From NCBI GenBank assembly GCA_951812925.1, contig OX638370.1, forward strand, positions 35,769,948-35,833,947: a DNA stretch of 64,000 nucleotides, read 5' to 3'. Positions 33,801 to 43,568 of the stretch are shown here, one piece after another. Below the pieces are notes generated by a model that saw only the letters and a program-made list of their open reading frames with translations, had not been told where the DNA came from and ran no database searches. The position numbers and the translations under genes were made by a program. Numbering within the stretch: the first letter of the stretch is position 1; the number at the start of each line of letters is the position of its first letter. The DNA is from Calliopum simillimum (taxonomy: Eukaryota; Arthropoda; Insecta; Diptera; Lauxaniidae).

Positions 33801-36800
33801 ACAAAAGTTTTTTTAAATAAAACAAAAACGGTTTTGGATATCAATGAAATTCTTTATTTCTGTGAAAGTACATTCGATGTCATTATGTATGGAACTCAAT
33901 TTCTTTTGCATGGTCACCACGGGCACGTTTGCAGAAGTCCAGACGCTGAACCCAATTTTCGACGGTTTTCAAGCATAAATCGGCCGATACTGATGCAATT
34001 TCACGATCGATATTCGTACGAAGTTCATCAATCGTCGCTGGCTTGTTGGCATAGACCATAGACTTGACGTAGCCCCACAGAAAATAGTCTAACGGAGTCA
34101 AATCGCACGACCGAGGCGGCCAATCGACTGATTGTGACATTCGCTGTGTGGCTTGTGGCGCCGTCCTGTTGAAACCACATATTGTCCAAGTCCATATCAT
34201 CCAATTCGGTCCAAAAATATTCGGTTATCATTGAACGGTAGCGATTTCCATTCACAGTAACGTTCCGGTCTTGATCATTACGGAAGAAGTACTGCCCAAT
34301 CGCGCCGCCGGCCCATAAACCGCACCAAACCGTAATTTTTTCGGTATGCAATAGTGACTTATGGAGTACGTGTGGATTGCTGCCTGACCAATAACGCATA
34401 TTTTGCTTATTGACAAAGCCATTCAGCCAGAAATGAGCCTCATGGCTGAAGATGATTTTTCGATGAAAATCCGAATCATTTTCAAGTTGTTGCGTCAATT
34501 TGATCTTGTAAGGATGTAGGCCAAGATCTTTTCGCAAAATTCGCCACAACGACGTCACAGAGATGCCCAACGTGTGAGAGACACATTTGGGCTTTCTTGA
34601 ACTGATGCCTCAGCGGCAGCAATACTCTCGACACTACGGGCACTCCTTTGTCTCACTGGCACGGGAAAATTTTGTACTGTGCCTGTGGATTCAAATTTTT
34701 CCACTAGGCGCTCAATTGTTGATCTGGTAGAACGATTATGACGACCATAAATTGGACGTAGCTCTCTTAAAGTTGAGGCCACTGACTCCGAATTTCGGTA
34801 GTAAATTTTAATAATTTCTACTCGTTGTTGGCTCGTATATCTTTCCATGATGAAATGGCAAACCTTACTGAAGAGAAATGTCAAGAGAGCGGGAAAAAAT
34901 ATGGCGTTGTTTGCTGTCTCTATCGGTCTACTTTTGTAGCGTCCCTATTGAAAAACCCTTTACTTTTCACGAAAACGTGCCATGTCTTTTTAATATGACA
35001 TTTTTCATAATTTTCCGACCAAATGTCTAATTGTTCACAAATCTCGTCTCGTTTTCCAATTTTCAAAATGTTGAGGCTTCACTTGAGAAAACAGAGTAGT
35101 CTACGGAAAGGTAAAGAATTCTTCTGGAATAAAGAAGCTATGTGCTTATTTTAGCAACTCTCATATCCTATGGACTAGTATGTTTGTATTTTTTTGTCTA
35201 ATACTTTAAAAGCTGTGTATATATATTTCTAAATACCACTACTTTTTCAAATTTGATTGCATGCTTTTGTATAAATGATTACTATTCCTAAAAATATTTT
35301 TTCATCACTCCAAAGACTTCAAAATTACTTTGCACAAGCCATATCTCTCAAGCCTTAAATACCTCCCATTTCAAATAAAGTACACAAGTTATTTTAACTT
35401 CTTTCAAAGCAAATGAGGCATTTTATAAAAGAAAAATACACTGAAAAAAAAACAAAAAAATCTATATTATGAATGTTTCAATGTAAAATTTTTGCAAAGT
35501 AGTATCTCACTTTACTAAATATTTATTACTGTATTTATATGTATGTCTGTATTTTGTAGACATTAAAAATATTAAAAATAAAGTTATTTTTCTGTGATCA
35601 TCATAACTCTAAGTGTTTTAATTAAAATAATCTTGAAGAAGAAAATTGCGTATTATTTTTATCATTAAAACATTCTTTTAGGTTTAAGTTGAAAGCTTTT
35701 GATTACTCGTTAGTGAAAAGTGTAAGTTCAGGTACCATAACATCGAGCAACACAAAAATCTAAATTTGATCTCGATGCCTTTTTTTGATTAATTAAGGGT
35801 CGCTGAATCTGAATCTGGTAAACGTTTTTTCCGCTCAAGTCAAAGTTCCGAATTATCCCTGATTTAAAGCACAGAACACGCTATTTTCAGACATAAGGCG
35901 TACTTTACCAAAGTAATGCAGTTCACTTTTACCAACGGTATCGAATATCCCTAAGCTTCCACTTTGAACCATATTTTTAACTTCTTCAATTGGTTCAATA
36001 ATTTCTGAGAAAAAGTATCTCTCTGAATGGATTTTAGATATTTTTGCATTAATGGATGATAAAGGTACAGTTTTAGGAGGAAGCTTAGGATTATTCGATG
36101 CCGTTAGCAAATGTGAACTACACTACTTCATGGATGTACGCCATGTCTGAAAATATCACTTTCTGCACTTTAAATCAAGGATAACTCGGATCTCAGGCCT
36201 GATAGAAAAAAAACCGTTGCCAGATTTGGAATAAGCGACCCTGAATAAGTCAAAAAAAAAGTTATCGATATCAAATTCTGATTTCTTTGCTGCAGTGTCA
36301 TTGTTTTATCGAAATCAAATTCAGATTGGTTTCCCCTTAATTTCTTGCACTGTGTAATATACACCTTTTTCAATAAACAAACATACATGATTCAAATTTT
36401 TCTGAATAAAAGATTTTTTCTAACTGAATCGATCAACCAATTACCAACATCCTTTCTTTTTTTTTAAACATCCCAATCGGCTAATCTCCGAAATTTTAGG
36501 TCCATATCTTATTTGGTCTGGTCTGAGATTGTTCCAGGGTGCTTCGAGCCAAAGTTCTCAGTCCTTTTTACATAAAATCCAGAAAGGTTATCTGTTTCAC
36601 TGACTTTTAAAATGCTCAATGATCGCGGTTTCTTTTTTTTAAAAAACTCGGTACGATTTCCATCTATTAAACTGAATCTACGCTTACTATCATAAGCATA
36701 CACGGAAAGAAAAAAATTCAGAAGACAGGCTGTAAAATGCGAGCATGCGATAGATTTAAGTATTTTTGTGAGTCAAGTCAGGAAACACTAGGCAGCAGCT

Positions 36801-38633
36801 TATCGATTTTTATAAAAAATGATTTAACTTCTATAAGAAATAATAGAAAACTAGTAAGGGTATTACCTTTGACCTGGCCAAACATTAAATACCCTACACA
36901 GCAGTATTTTGAAAGTTTTGCTTATATGGGAGGTGCCACGCCCTCTTGTCCAAATTCACCCAGTTTTTTCTCAGAGTTTGAATTCATAGTTCTTAGCATT
37001 TGAGTGAAATTTTGTTGGATTATCTCAAAAAATGTTTTCAGTAAAGCGTTTTGCACCTTTTGCTTATATGGGAGGTGCCACGCCCTCTTGTCCGAATTCA
37101 CCCAGTTTTTTCTCAGAGTTTGAATTTATAGTTCTTAGCATTTGAGTAAAATTTAGTTTGATTATCTCAAAAAACGCTTTCAGTATAGCGTTTTGAAGTT
37201 TTTGCTTATATGGGAGGTGCCACACCCTCTTGTCCGAATTCTCCTGGTTTTTGTTTAGAGCTTGCGCTTACAATTCGAAGTATTTATGTGCATTTTGGTT
37301 GCATTATCGTGAAAAGAACTCAAAAAGTTGCATTTTGAATATATTTTTTGTATGGGTGGTAGGCGTGCTATCTTTGACGCCGAAGGCTGTGCACCAAATT
37401 TCATTGAATTATCTTGCTTAGTTTTCAAAAAAAAGTGTATTTCCACACACAGCCACCCAGCCCCAGCCCCAGCCACCCAGACAGACAGACGGACAGGGCT
37501 ATATCGACTCAGGAGGTGACGCTGATCAAGAATATATATACTTTTCTATATCTGCCACGCCTCCTTCTCTGCGTTACAAACGGAAGGACAAAGTGAATAA
37601 ACCCTGGGTGTAGGGTATAAAAATTAAAGATGGATAAAAATTCTGACTCAATAATTTTTATGTGTCCAACAGGAAATATTCATAGCTGTCTCAGTTATAA
37701 GCCAAATCTTTTCTATAAAACTTTATTGAACAGTAAGGCAAACTTTTTCAAACAGATTTGAAATATTGCATGGGAAGAAATTGGAAATTTTTATAAAATT
37801 TTAACGAAGATTAAAAAAAGTTCAGTAAATTTTGTTTGATTTTTTTGCTACAAAAATTATAAAGCTTTTCTTTCCGTGTAGGAAGTGCTTACAATGAAAC
37901 TGAGTGTAGACTTTTGGTTCTAAATACAATCTTGTGTATCAGTAATCAAAAGCTTAAAAAATATCACTTCCTAAAAAAAAAAAAATCATATGCAATCCTT
38001 TTTTTCATGACTCCAATCCAAGAATCACCCATAAAAGTCAAACATTTGATGAAGATGGAAACACGTTCACAGTCCGTTGATCGCTACACTTCTGATGCTG
38101 AAATAGTCAGAAAGAATGAAATGCTATCAAAACTACGAAGATATACATCAGTTGATGAATCTCAGAAGCAACGAAAACCAGCTACGCCCACCTGGAGTTA
38201 TATAACGGCTAATAGCAGCCCAACAAAGACACCAACCCCACTGGCAATAGATCAATGCATTGAAAATATGGTTGCAAGAGCATTGATGCTCAACAGACAA
38301 GGTACTGTTGTTATAAAACATTTGGAATGCATTTTTTTTCTTTGCATTTGAATTAAATAAATTTACTTCTATACAATAGATTCCATACCAACATTACTCA
38401 CTCACGCATCATCCTCATCAGCATCATCATCACCGAATAGACGTTGTTCCGTACCAATTTCACTTAACTACCAACGCCTAAAGTTAAGCACAACACCCTC
38501 AGTGACAATTGCGAGTACTACTCGACGTACTTCTATTACAGCTGGCAGTGTTGGTGTTGGCTGTTTGGATGGTTCAACTGATTTGAAATTTCCAGAAGTA
38601 AAACGACGCGTTCGCATGATAAATCGCCATTAA
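27831..38633 (+). CDS. unrecognised protein with two membrane segments, four coding exons, 444 aa
   Basis: Coding exons 27831-28547, 30303-30387, 38023-38301 and 38380-38633 join in frame to 1335 nt. Donors are GTAAGT, GTATTG, GTACTG and the acceptors follow pyrimidine tracts. An acceptor at about 27818 shows that a non-coding exon lies upstream. The protein starts MRDENEELQPYN. It has a hydrophobic helix (IVPLGIVIVLFTLYLSTSAF, about residues 42-61), a charged acidic and lysine-rich stretch, a second helix (IIYLFALVFIYLLLKAA, about 213-229) and then a basic Ser/Thr-rich tail ending KRRVRMINRH. The tail has YTSDAEIV and TPTPLAIDQCIENMVARALM, which may be a conserved core. I do not know the family. 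Introns 1 and 2 hold the foldback and mariner elements below. Confidence 0.75.
28737..30021. repeat. foldback element, about 1.3 kb, in intron 1
   Basis: The outer ends GGTCGTTTAAACTCGGT and its complement (AAGTTTAAACGACG) bound nested inverted blocks: CTCCCACTC, CGGTCAACGAGCT, TGACGCGTATATACAATTGT and GCGATAACTTATGAACGGTG. The centre is near 29555. The inner 440 bp are the best-matched part and share sequence with the palindrome at 24857-25391. No transposase frame. Confidence 0.75.
30388..31395. other. intron 2 sequence with degenerate repeat
   Basis: AT-rich intron DNA. At 31034-31085 it carries one box of the repeat described at 5800-6690, followed by runs of AAAAAGTTTTAAAA. A T-tract of 20 bases ends at 31394, directly before the next element. 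Confidence 0.4.
31396..33511. mobile_element. 2.1 kb TIR element with six TGTCACAAACGTGGCA boxes
   Basis: The ends are ATATGGGTGATTCTCAGATAACTGT-like and its complement (ACAGTTATCTAAGAATCACC). The interior holds a large inverted pair: TTATCCTTGCTCAAAAGTGA (32295) with its complement at 33015-33035, and GTCAATGGATTCAGACAGCC (32383) with its complement near 32935-32955. Six boxes TGTCACAAACGTGGCA or close forms stand near 31580, 31980, 32132, 32157, 33291 and 33311, all in the same orientation. No transposase frame is visible. The box layout is described in the findings. Confidence 0.75.
33778..34960 (-). mobile_element. mariner-like element, 1183 bp, TA target sites
   Basis: The ends AAGGGTTTTTCAATA-AG-CGCTACAAAAG are inverted copies and are flanked by TA at 33776-33777 and 34961-34962. 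It encodes a broken transposase on the minus strand. It sits in intron 2 of the 444-aa gene, in opposite orientation to that gene. Confidence 0.9.
33883..34848 (-). pseudogene. mariner-family transposase, frameshifted
   Basis: Starts MERYTSQQRVEI at 34848 with an N-terminal helix-turn-helix region (residues 1-95). A frameshift near 34580 moves the frame to GISVTSLWRILRKDLGL. The first catalytic position reads FSHEAHFWLNG, where active relatives have FSDEAHFW, so the Asp is replaced by His. The second (WFQQDGATSHTAN) is intact. Near 34140 the segment leading to the third Asp is shortened and the frame shifts again, into WPPRSCDLTPLDYFLWGYVK, whose Asp is present. It ends at 33883. With two frame breaks, a lost catalytic residue and a shortened D-D spacer, it cannot make an active enzyme. 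Confidence 0.9.
34961..35754. other. intron 2 sequence, nothing recognised
   Basis: AT-rich, with no supported frame or repeat. Confidence 0.35.
35755..36290. repeat. foldback repeat, arms about 230 bp
   Basis: The block GGGTCGCTGAATCTGAATCT at 35797 has its diverged complement at 36216-36243 (AAATCTG...AAGCGACCC). Outside it, TTTGATCTCGATGCC pairs with TCGATATCAAA. Inside, TTATCCCTGATTTAAAG pairs with TTTAAATCAAGGATAA, and CAGACATAAGGCGTAC pairs with GTACGCCATGTCTG. The arms are about 80 percent alike. Confidence 0.7.
36291..36698. other. intron 2 sequence, nothing recognised
   Basis: AT-rich, with no frame or element that I can support. Confidence 0.3.
36699..37880. mobile_element. 1.2 kb element bounded by ACACGGAAAGAAAA
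   Basis: ACACGGAAAGAAAA at 36699 and TTTTCTTTCCGTGT at 37867-37880 are exact inverted ends. A second repeat (36889-37620) lies inside, with its own ends TACCCTACAC and GTGTAGGGTA, so one has inserted in the other, or both are parts of one large element. Confidence 0.5.
36889..37620 (+). repeat. dispersed dipteran-type repeat with three 142-bp tandem units
   Basis: Tandem units start at 36921, 37063 and 37205 with CTTATATGGGAGGTGCCACG and a period of 142. They are followed by CCAGCCCCAGCCCCAGCC, CAGACAGACAGACGGACAGG, a GATCAAGAATATATATACTT block and the end GGGTGTAGGGTATAAAA. The last blocks resemble a repeat widespread in flies. A related part lies at 45600-46000. Confidence 0.7.
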
Positions 38634-38973
38634 ATATGACGAGCTTATAAACTGCAGCAGAGCACCCACTTTTATAATATCTTAAATTATACTGACAATA
38701 TCTGGCGTTCACTGTATCAACGAAATTCAGAGCAATTTATGGTGGGTTTGAAATCCATCTAATGTACCATGTAGGTAACGATATCCACGAAAATGTCGCT
38801 CATAAAACGAAAATGAAATAATGCCTAAAAAATTATCTGCTACCTATAGTTCAATATTACGCTATTTAGTCTTTAAATTATTGTTATCACTTTAAAGGAT
38901 TTGATTTGTGGATTGTGATGCAATCAAAACCACAAAATAGTTTCAATCTCTAACAAAAGTTTTTATTCTAAAA
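38634..38973. other. 3' flank of the 444-aa gene
   Basis: AT-rich, presumably 3' untranslated sequence. No strong AATAAA is seen within the first 200 bases; ATGAAATAATG near 38812 is the closest. Confidence 0.3.
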
Positions 38974-39095
38974 CAGGTTGGGCCTTATCATGAATTAAAA
39001 TTCTCGAGTACTTTTGTTCAGAATGCAATGGAGACTGCAAGGTAGTCTGAGAATAAATTCAAGAGAATATTTATTCATGATTAGGACCATTATTT
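38974..39095. mobile_element. short palindromic MITE, family PalA copy 2
   Basis: The left arm GGGCCTTATCATGAATTAAA ATTCTCGAG pairs with a right arm ending ATTCATGATTAGGACC. The inner block GCAATGGAGACTGCAAGGTA GTCTGAGAA resembles GCAATAGAGAATGCACTGCA GTCTGAGAA of copy 1. Confidence 0.65.
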
Positions 39096-39647
39096 AATGT
39101 TCATAACTGTATCCACTTTTAACTTTAACATACACTGTTATCAACATTTGCTAACACTTTAAATTCAAAAGTTAGCACTTTAACTGTATTGTACTGCAAT
39201 CAAACTAATACTGAACTACTTTATCATACGCAACGAAGCCTTTTTTGCATCCTCTGGAAGGGTTTAGCATCAGTAAGATGGCAACAATATCATTACATAC
39301 ATTCTTTTAGGCTAACTTAACAATTTGCTTTTTGATCGTGACCCTATATATTAGGTTAAGTGCTTTTGGAAATATGTATATGTATATATTAAGTATTTTT
39401 GGAACCAAGTGAGATCTTATCATTTTGGGCTTGTTTTTGTTTTCTACACTTAAGTATGTATATCGAATAGTCATACTCAGGATAGTTCCTTCATATATTA
39501 TAACATTAGTAACTAAACTACAACTATAAGCTTAAGTACACCGTCCGTATTTTATTGTCAATACTCTTTACGAAATACATTCTGAAAGACAAATATTTAT
39601 TTCATACTTAAATTTACAACGGGTATGACAAAAATGTTAAATAGTAG
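39096..39647. other. intergenic, nothing recognised
   Basis: AT-rich, with no supported frame or repeat. Confidence 0.3.
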
Positions 39648-40159
39648 GGGAGAGTGAAGAGTTTTGCAACATGGGAATGAATGTCAAATGACAGTAGTTG
39701 TCATGTGACTAACTACTGTCAATCGTTTGTCTCTCTACATTGAAAAATGTGGCCCCTTGTGTTTCCGGTGTTTTCAGTCACTTGTTGATCATAGGGTAAA
39801 TATATACAAAACATTCCTTTGTGAATACCTTTTTGACGCATGAAAGTAATGATGCATAAACATTCGGTGTATCGATGACGCGGTGGTCATTTTTAATATG
39901 TTTGAATATGTAGAAAGTGGGGAGTTGCGCAACAAAATTTGTGGGGGCAGTTGACAGTTTTCAACCCGAGTTCCGATTTTTCATGCGTATCTTCTCTTCT
40001 TATACGAGATAAAATTGTATGTATGTTTATTTATATATTTATAAATATATTTTCTCGAGAACGGATGCAGCGATTTCAATGAAACTTTATCAAAGGATGC
40101 ACTCTAGCATAAAATGGAGAATAAACAAGGTTTCAACTTTATAGCTGCCCACTAGGGGG

Positions 40160-41100
40160 CGTGGCACCGCCCTAAAGTTTAAACTTCATCTAGTCATAAC
40201 TTCCAAACCATTAAAGGTATTTTGATGAAATTTAGTACACATCTACTTACTATCAATGTCTTCTAACGGACAGAAAGTGAGCGGAATCGAAGAAGTGCCA
40301 CGCCCACTTTTTAGCCATTGAAAATTTTGATGTAATATTACTCGAAAACGACTCCAACAATTTTGATGAAAATTTAGGAGATGTTACCTCTGCAAACAAG
40401 AATTAATATGAAATGTGCCGTTATATTGGGAAAACTCGTTGAAGGGCATGGCACCACCCACAAAATTATAATTCGGTATAAAAAGAAAACCAATAAAGTA
40501 ATCAGTCTGAAATTAACTGTGGTGAGCCTACTTGCTATAAGCCATCTCTGATCTGAAAGTGAGTGAAATATGTAGGTACTGCTTATCAATTCCTTTTAAT
40601 AACCGAAAAGTGGGCGGTATCGAAGAAGTGCCACGCCCTCTTTTTAACCATTGAAAATTTAAATGCAGTATTACTCGAAAACGACTCCAACAATTTTAAT
40701 GATAATTTAGGAGATGTTACCACTGCAAACAAGGATAAATATGTGATATAACGTTATATTAGGAAAATACGTTGAAGGGCGTGGCACCGCCCACAAAAAA
40801 TATAATACGCTATAAAAAGAAAACTACTAAAGCAATCTTTTTGAATTTAACTGCAGGGAGTCTACTTGCTATTAGGCACCTATGACCTGAAAGTGGGCAA
40901 AATATCGCCGGTGTGCGTGGAACATCCCATACAAGTAAAACACATTAAATGCTATTTCTCACAAATGGTACAACATATTTTGATGAAATTTAGTATGCGG
41001 ATCTGTATCATGAGTATCTAAATCATAACGAAAAGTAGGCTTTGTTCAATAATTACCACGCCCACTTTTTATCAAAAGAATAATTTTGGTTAATAACTCA
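40160..41100. repeat. dispersed repeat R2, copy 2
   Basis: Three units of about 350 bp, each with GAAGTGCCACGCCC, TTGAAAATT, ACTCGAAAACGACTCCAACA, GATGTTACC and GAAGGGCGTGGCACCGCCCA CAAAA. It is better preserved than copy 1 at 12532. It lies inside the larger TIR element. Confidence 0.7.
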
Positions 41101-41449
41101 GGTACAAAAGAAACAATGGAATGAACTTTTTAATTCTTATATTTAATTCTTCAATTCTTATGTACTTTTTGACGCTGAATCCGTCTCCATTGCAGAACTT
41201 TCATTACACCTGCAGGATTTTGAAATATCCTTGCTTGAATTTGAAGAAAACGCTGTACAGCATAGCTACAAGAAAAGGTAAAATTCTTTTTTATTAATAG
41301 CATCGAATAGCCACAATCTTCCTTATCAAAATATCGTTTCGGATTTTTACAATAGGACTCTTATAAGATATTTCAGCTCCCATACAAATGACGAAATATT
41401 TTGAGTTTGTGGTATGTCCCATTTATTTATTTTAGGGCATTCTAGGTGC

Positions 41450-41560
41450 CGTGACATAATCCCCACGGACATAATCCCCATTCACGAAAAATTTTCGGAC
41501 ATAATCCCCATTTACGAAATGGGGATTATGTCCGTTGGGATTATGTCCGGTAACCGGCAT
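41450..41560. mobile_element. tiny palindromic element of GACATAATCCCC units
   Basis: Three direct copies of GGACATAATCCCCA or GTGACATAATCCCCA are followed by two inverted copies (TGGGGATTATGTCC and TGGGATTATGTCC), all within 110 bp. The outer ends GCCGTGACATAATCCCC and its near-complement GGATTATGTCCGGTAACCGGC give a MITE-like frame. Confidence 0.7.
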
Positions 41561-41636
41561 TCTATTTCACCAAAAAAAATTTGAGTTTTTTAAATTTTTC
41601 TATACCATTCGATATTTTCCGAGTTTTTTATTATTA

Positions 41637-42538
41637 TTGGGTGTACAACTTAAAAACCGGAATTTGACGGTGGATGTCCGTACTAACAAATATCGTGAAA
41701 GCTCGAACTTTATATGTATGTCATTTTGAAGGTACATTTGACAGCTGTCAAAATCAGTCAACAAAACAATTTTATCTTGTGTGCATCATTATTATTTTTC
41801 ACGATGAATAACTTCGAAAATTGGAGAAAAAGACAGCATTTGCGGGGGGGTTCTAGTGGGTCATTTTTTTGCAAAGAAAACAGCTGCCGAAAGTCATCGC
41901 ATTCTTGTAGAAGTTTATGGGGACTATGCTTCAGCTGAATCAAGCTGTCGTGAGTGGTTTAAAAGTGGTTATTTTGATGTCGAAGACAAAGAACGTCCTG
42001 GTCAGGACCAGCTAGGTGTGATCCATTATGAGCTGTTGCCAGGTGGCCAAACCATTAATGCTCAATTCTATCGTCAACAATTGATCCAATTGAAGCAGAA
42101 AATCCAGGCAGAGTGGCCGACGCATGCGACCAGACATGAGTCAATCATTTTCCACCACGATAACGCTCGGCCACATATTGCTGCCCCAGTCAAAAATTAC
42201 CTGGAAAACAACGGAAAACAACTGATGGGAAATTTTGCCTCACCCGCTTTATAGCCCAGACCTTGCACCATCAGACTACCATTTGTTCCGATCGATGCAG
42301 AATGCCCTATCAGGAATACGCTTCACTTAAGTTCAAGATATCGAAAATTGTCTCGATTCATTTTTGGCCGCCAAGCCGGCGCAATTTTTTTGGGATGGAA
42401 TTCATAAATTGCCTGAAAGATGGGGAAATGTTGTAGCTTCCAATGAACAATATTTTGAATAAAATATATTGTAACATTTTTCCACAATAAAGCATCAAAT
42501 ATCGCAAAAAAATTCCGGTTTTTAAGTTGTACATCCAA
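41637..42538 (+). mobile_element. mariner element, 902 bp, internally deleted, TA target sites
   Basis: The ends TTGGGTGTACAACTTAAAAA CCGGAATTT are inverted copies (one mismatch) with TA at 41635-41636 and 42539-42540. Full-length relatives are about 1.3 kb, so about 400 bp are missing from the transposase gene. Confidence 0.9.
41804..42462 (+). pseudogene. mariner transposase with internal deletion and frameshifts
   Basis: Starts MNNFENWRKRQHLRG at 41804. A frameshift in the G run near 41850 leads to VGHFFAKKTAAESHRIL, the N-terminal DNA-binding part. After DVEDKERPGQ near 42005 the sequence jumps to DQLGVIHYELLPGGQTIN, so the middle, including the linker and most of the first half of the catalytic domain, is deleted. 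The second Asp (IFHHDNARPH) is kept. A frameshift near 42230 precedes [13 protein letters not shown], which holds the third Asp. The end NEQYFE and stop lie at 42462. It is inactive, but still carries both ends. Confidence 0.9.
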
Positions 42539-43176
42539 TATTATTCTCATCGGTTTATTTATCATTTTGAAAGCATGATCATTAGAGGTGAAAAGGTATA
42601 AGTTTCATAGCAAAAAATAGCAATGAATAAAAACATCGACTAAAATAATAAAATCAGATTGTTGACCGAGCAGGGGTCGGTCTCCAGGTACTATCGTATT
42701 ATTTGAGAATAATTTGTATGTTTCATGCAATATCATAGATTTTCTTCACCGAATTTAGTATTTTTCTTGATTTAATTAGTGACTTTTTTAAATATTAAAA
42801 TATAATTATATTTTATTTTTCAGTGCGAATCGGATTAATTTAACATTGTTTTTTCAATATTTAAGGTTTTCAATATTACCATTGTTCACAAATAAATGAA
42901 ATAAAGAATATTCATCAAAATATGAAATTTTTTTTAATTTAACGCTGCGTTGCACAACTCCCCACGTGTTGCACAACTCCCTAAAAACGCGTCTTTTGCG
43001 CTAACAACTATAACTTTTCGATTTTTCCGAATTTCAACCGAATCCTTCAGCCGAAAGTTGTGTTCTGAGGCGCACTAGAGATTTTATATACTGAGATGTT
43101 TAAAAAAAAAATTAGTTTCATAGTTTTTATCCCAGAAACCAAACATGCCGCACAACTCCCCACTCTCACCTATCTA

Positions 43177-43348
43177 CTTTTTCAAATTTTAAATAATGGA
43201 AAAAATTTTCCCACTTGCTTATAATCAGGAAGATTCTACATATGTACCGGGGGTCTGACAAAAACATACTTAACTTGTCAAAGTCAAGTTATTTACATAT
43301 TTACTCTCTTTGACGCGGAATAAGTGCAGTCTGCTGACCAGAGTTTTA
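43177..43348. other. short intergenic segment, nothing recognised
   Basis: AT-rich, no frame. Confidence 0.3.
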
Positions 43349-43449
43349 ACTGGTATTTGTCTTATTGGTCATCATGTCTTTAGATGCAGAAACTGTCACT
43401 CGTCTGAAGAGGGAATATTTAAACATGTTTTATGTCTCTGCCCTGTTTA
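43349..43449 (+). pseudogene. scrap of a jockey-type non-LTR element C-terminus
   Basis: One frame reads LTGICLIGHHVFRCRNCHSS EEGIFKHVLCLCPV and then stops. The pattern LTG-IGHH, C-x2-C, EE-x-H-x3-C-x-CP is the zinc-knuckle-like end that follows the RNase H domain in jockey and related elements. Only some 33 codons remain. Confidence 0.5.
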
Positions 43450-43496
43450 ACCAAGAACTAAACTAAAATGCTTTGGTCAGCCGTTTTTCAATTCCG

Positions 43497-43568
43497 TAAG
43501 AAAATTTCTGGCTTTATTTGCAAAAAATTTTCTGGGGTTATTTCTTATGGCGTTATATTCGGGAGCCA
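43497..43568. repeat. modular GGAAATAA repeat, right-end fragment
   Basis: AAAATTTCTGGCTTTATTTG, TCTGGGGTTATTTC and ATGGCGTTATATTCGGGAGC C are the right end of the family at 9439-9893. Confidence 0.6.

Larger units (their letters stand above)
39648..43176. mobile_element. 3.5 kb TIR element carrying three nested insertions
   Basis: The left end AGGGGAGAGTGAAGAGTTTT and GCAACATG pair with the right end CATGCCGCACAACTCCCCAC TCTCACCT. Further copies of the end box GTTG(C/T)GCAACTCCCCAC lie at about 39920 (inverted), 42951 and 42970. Between them are repeat R2 (40160-41100), a tiny palindrome (41450-41560) and a mariner copy (41637-42538). Removing them leaves roughly 1.5 kb of original element, with no frame left that I can recognise. 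Confidence 0.6.
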
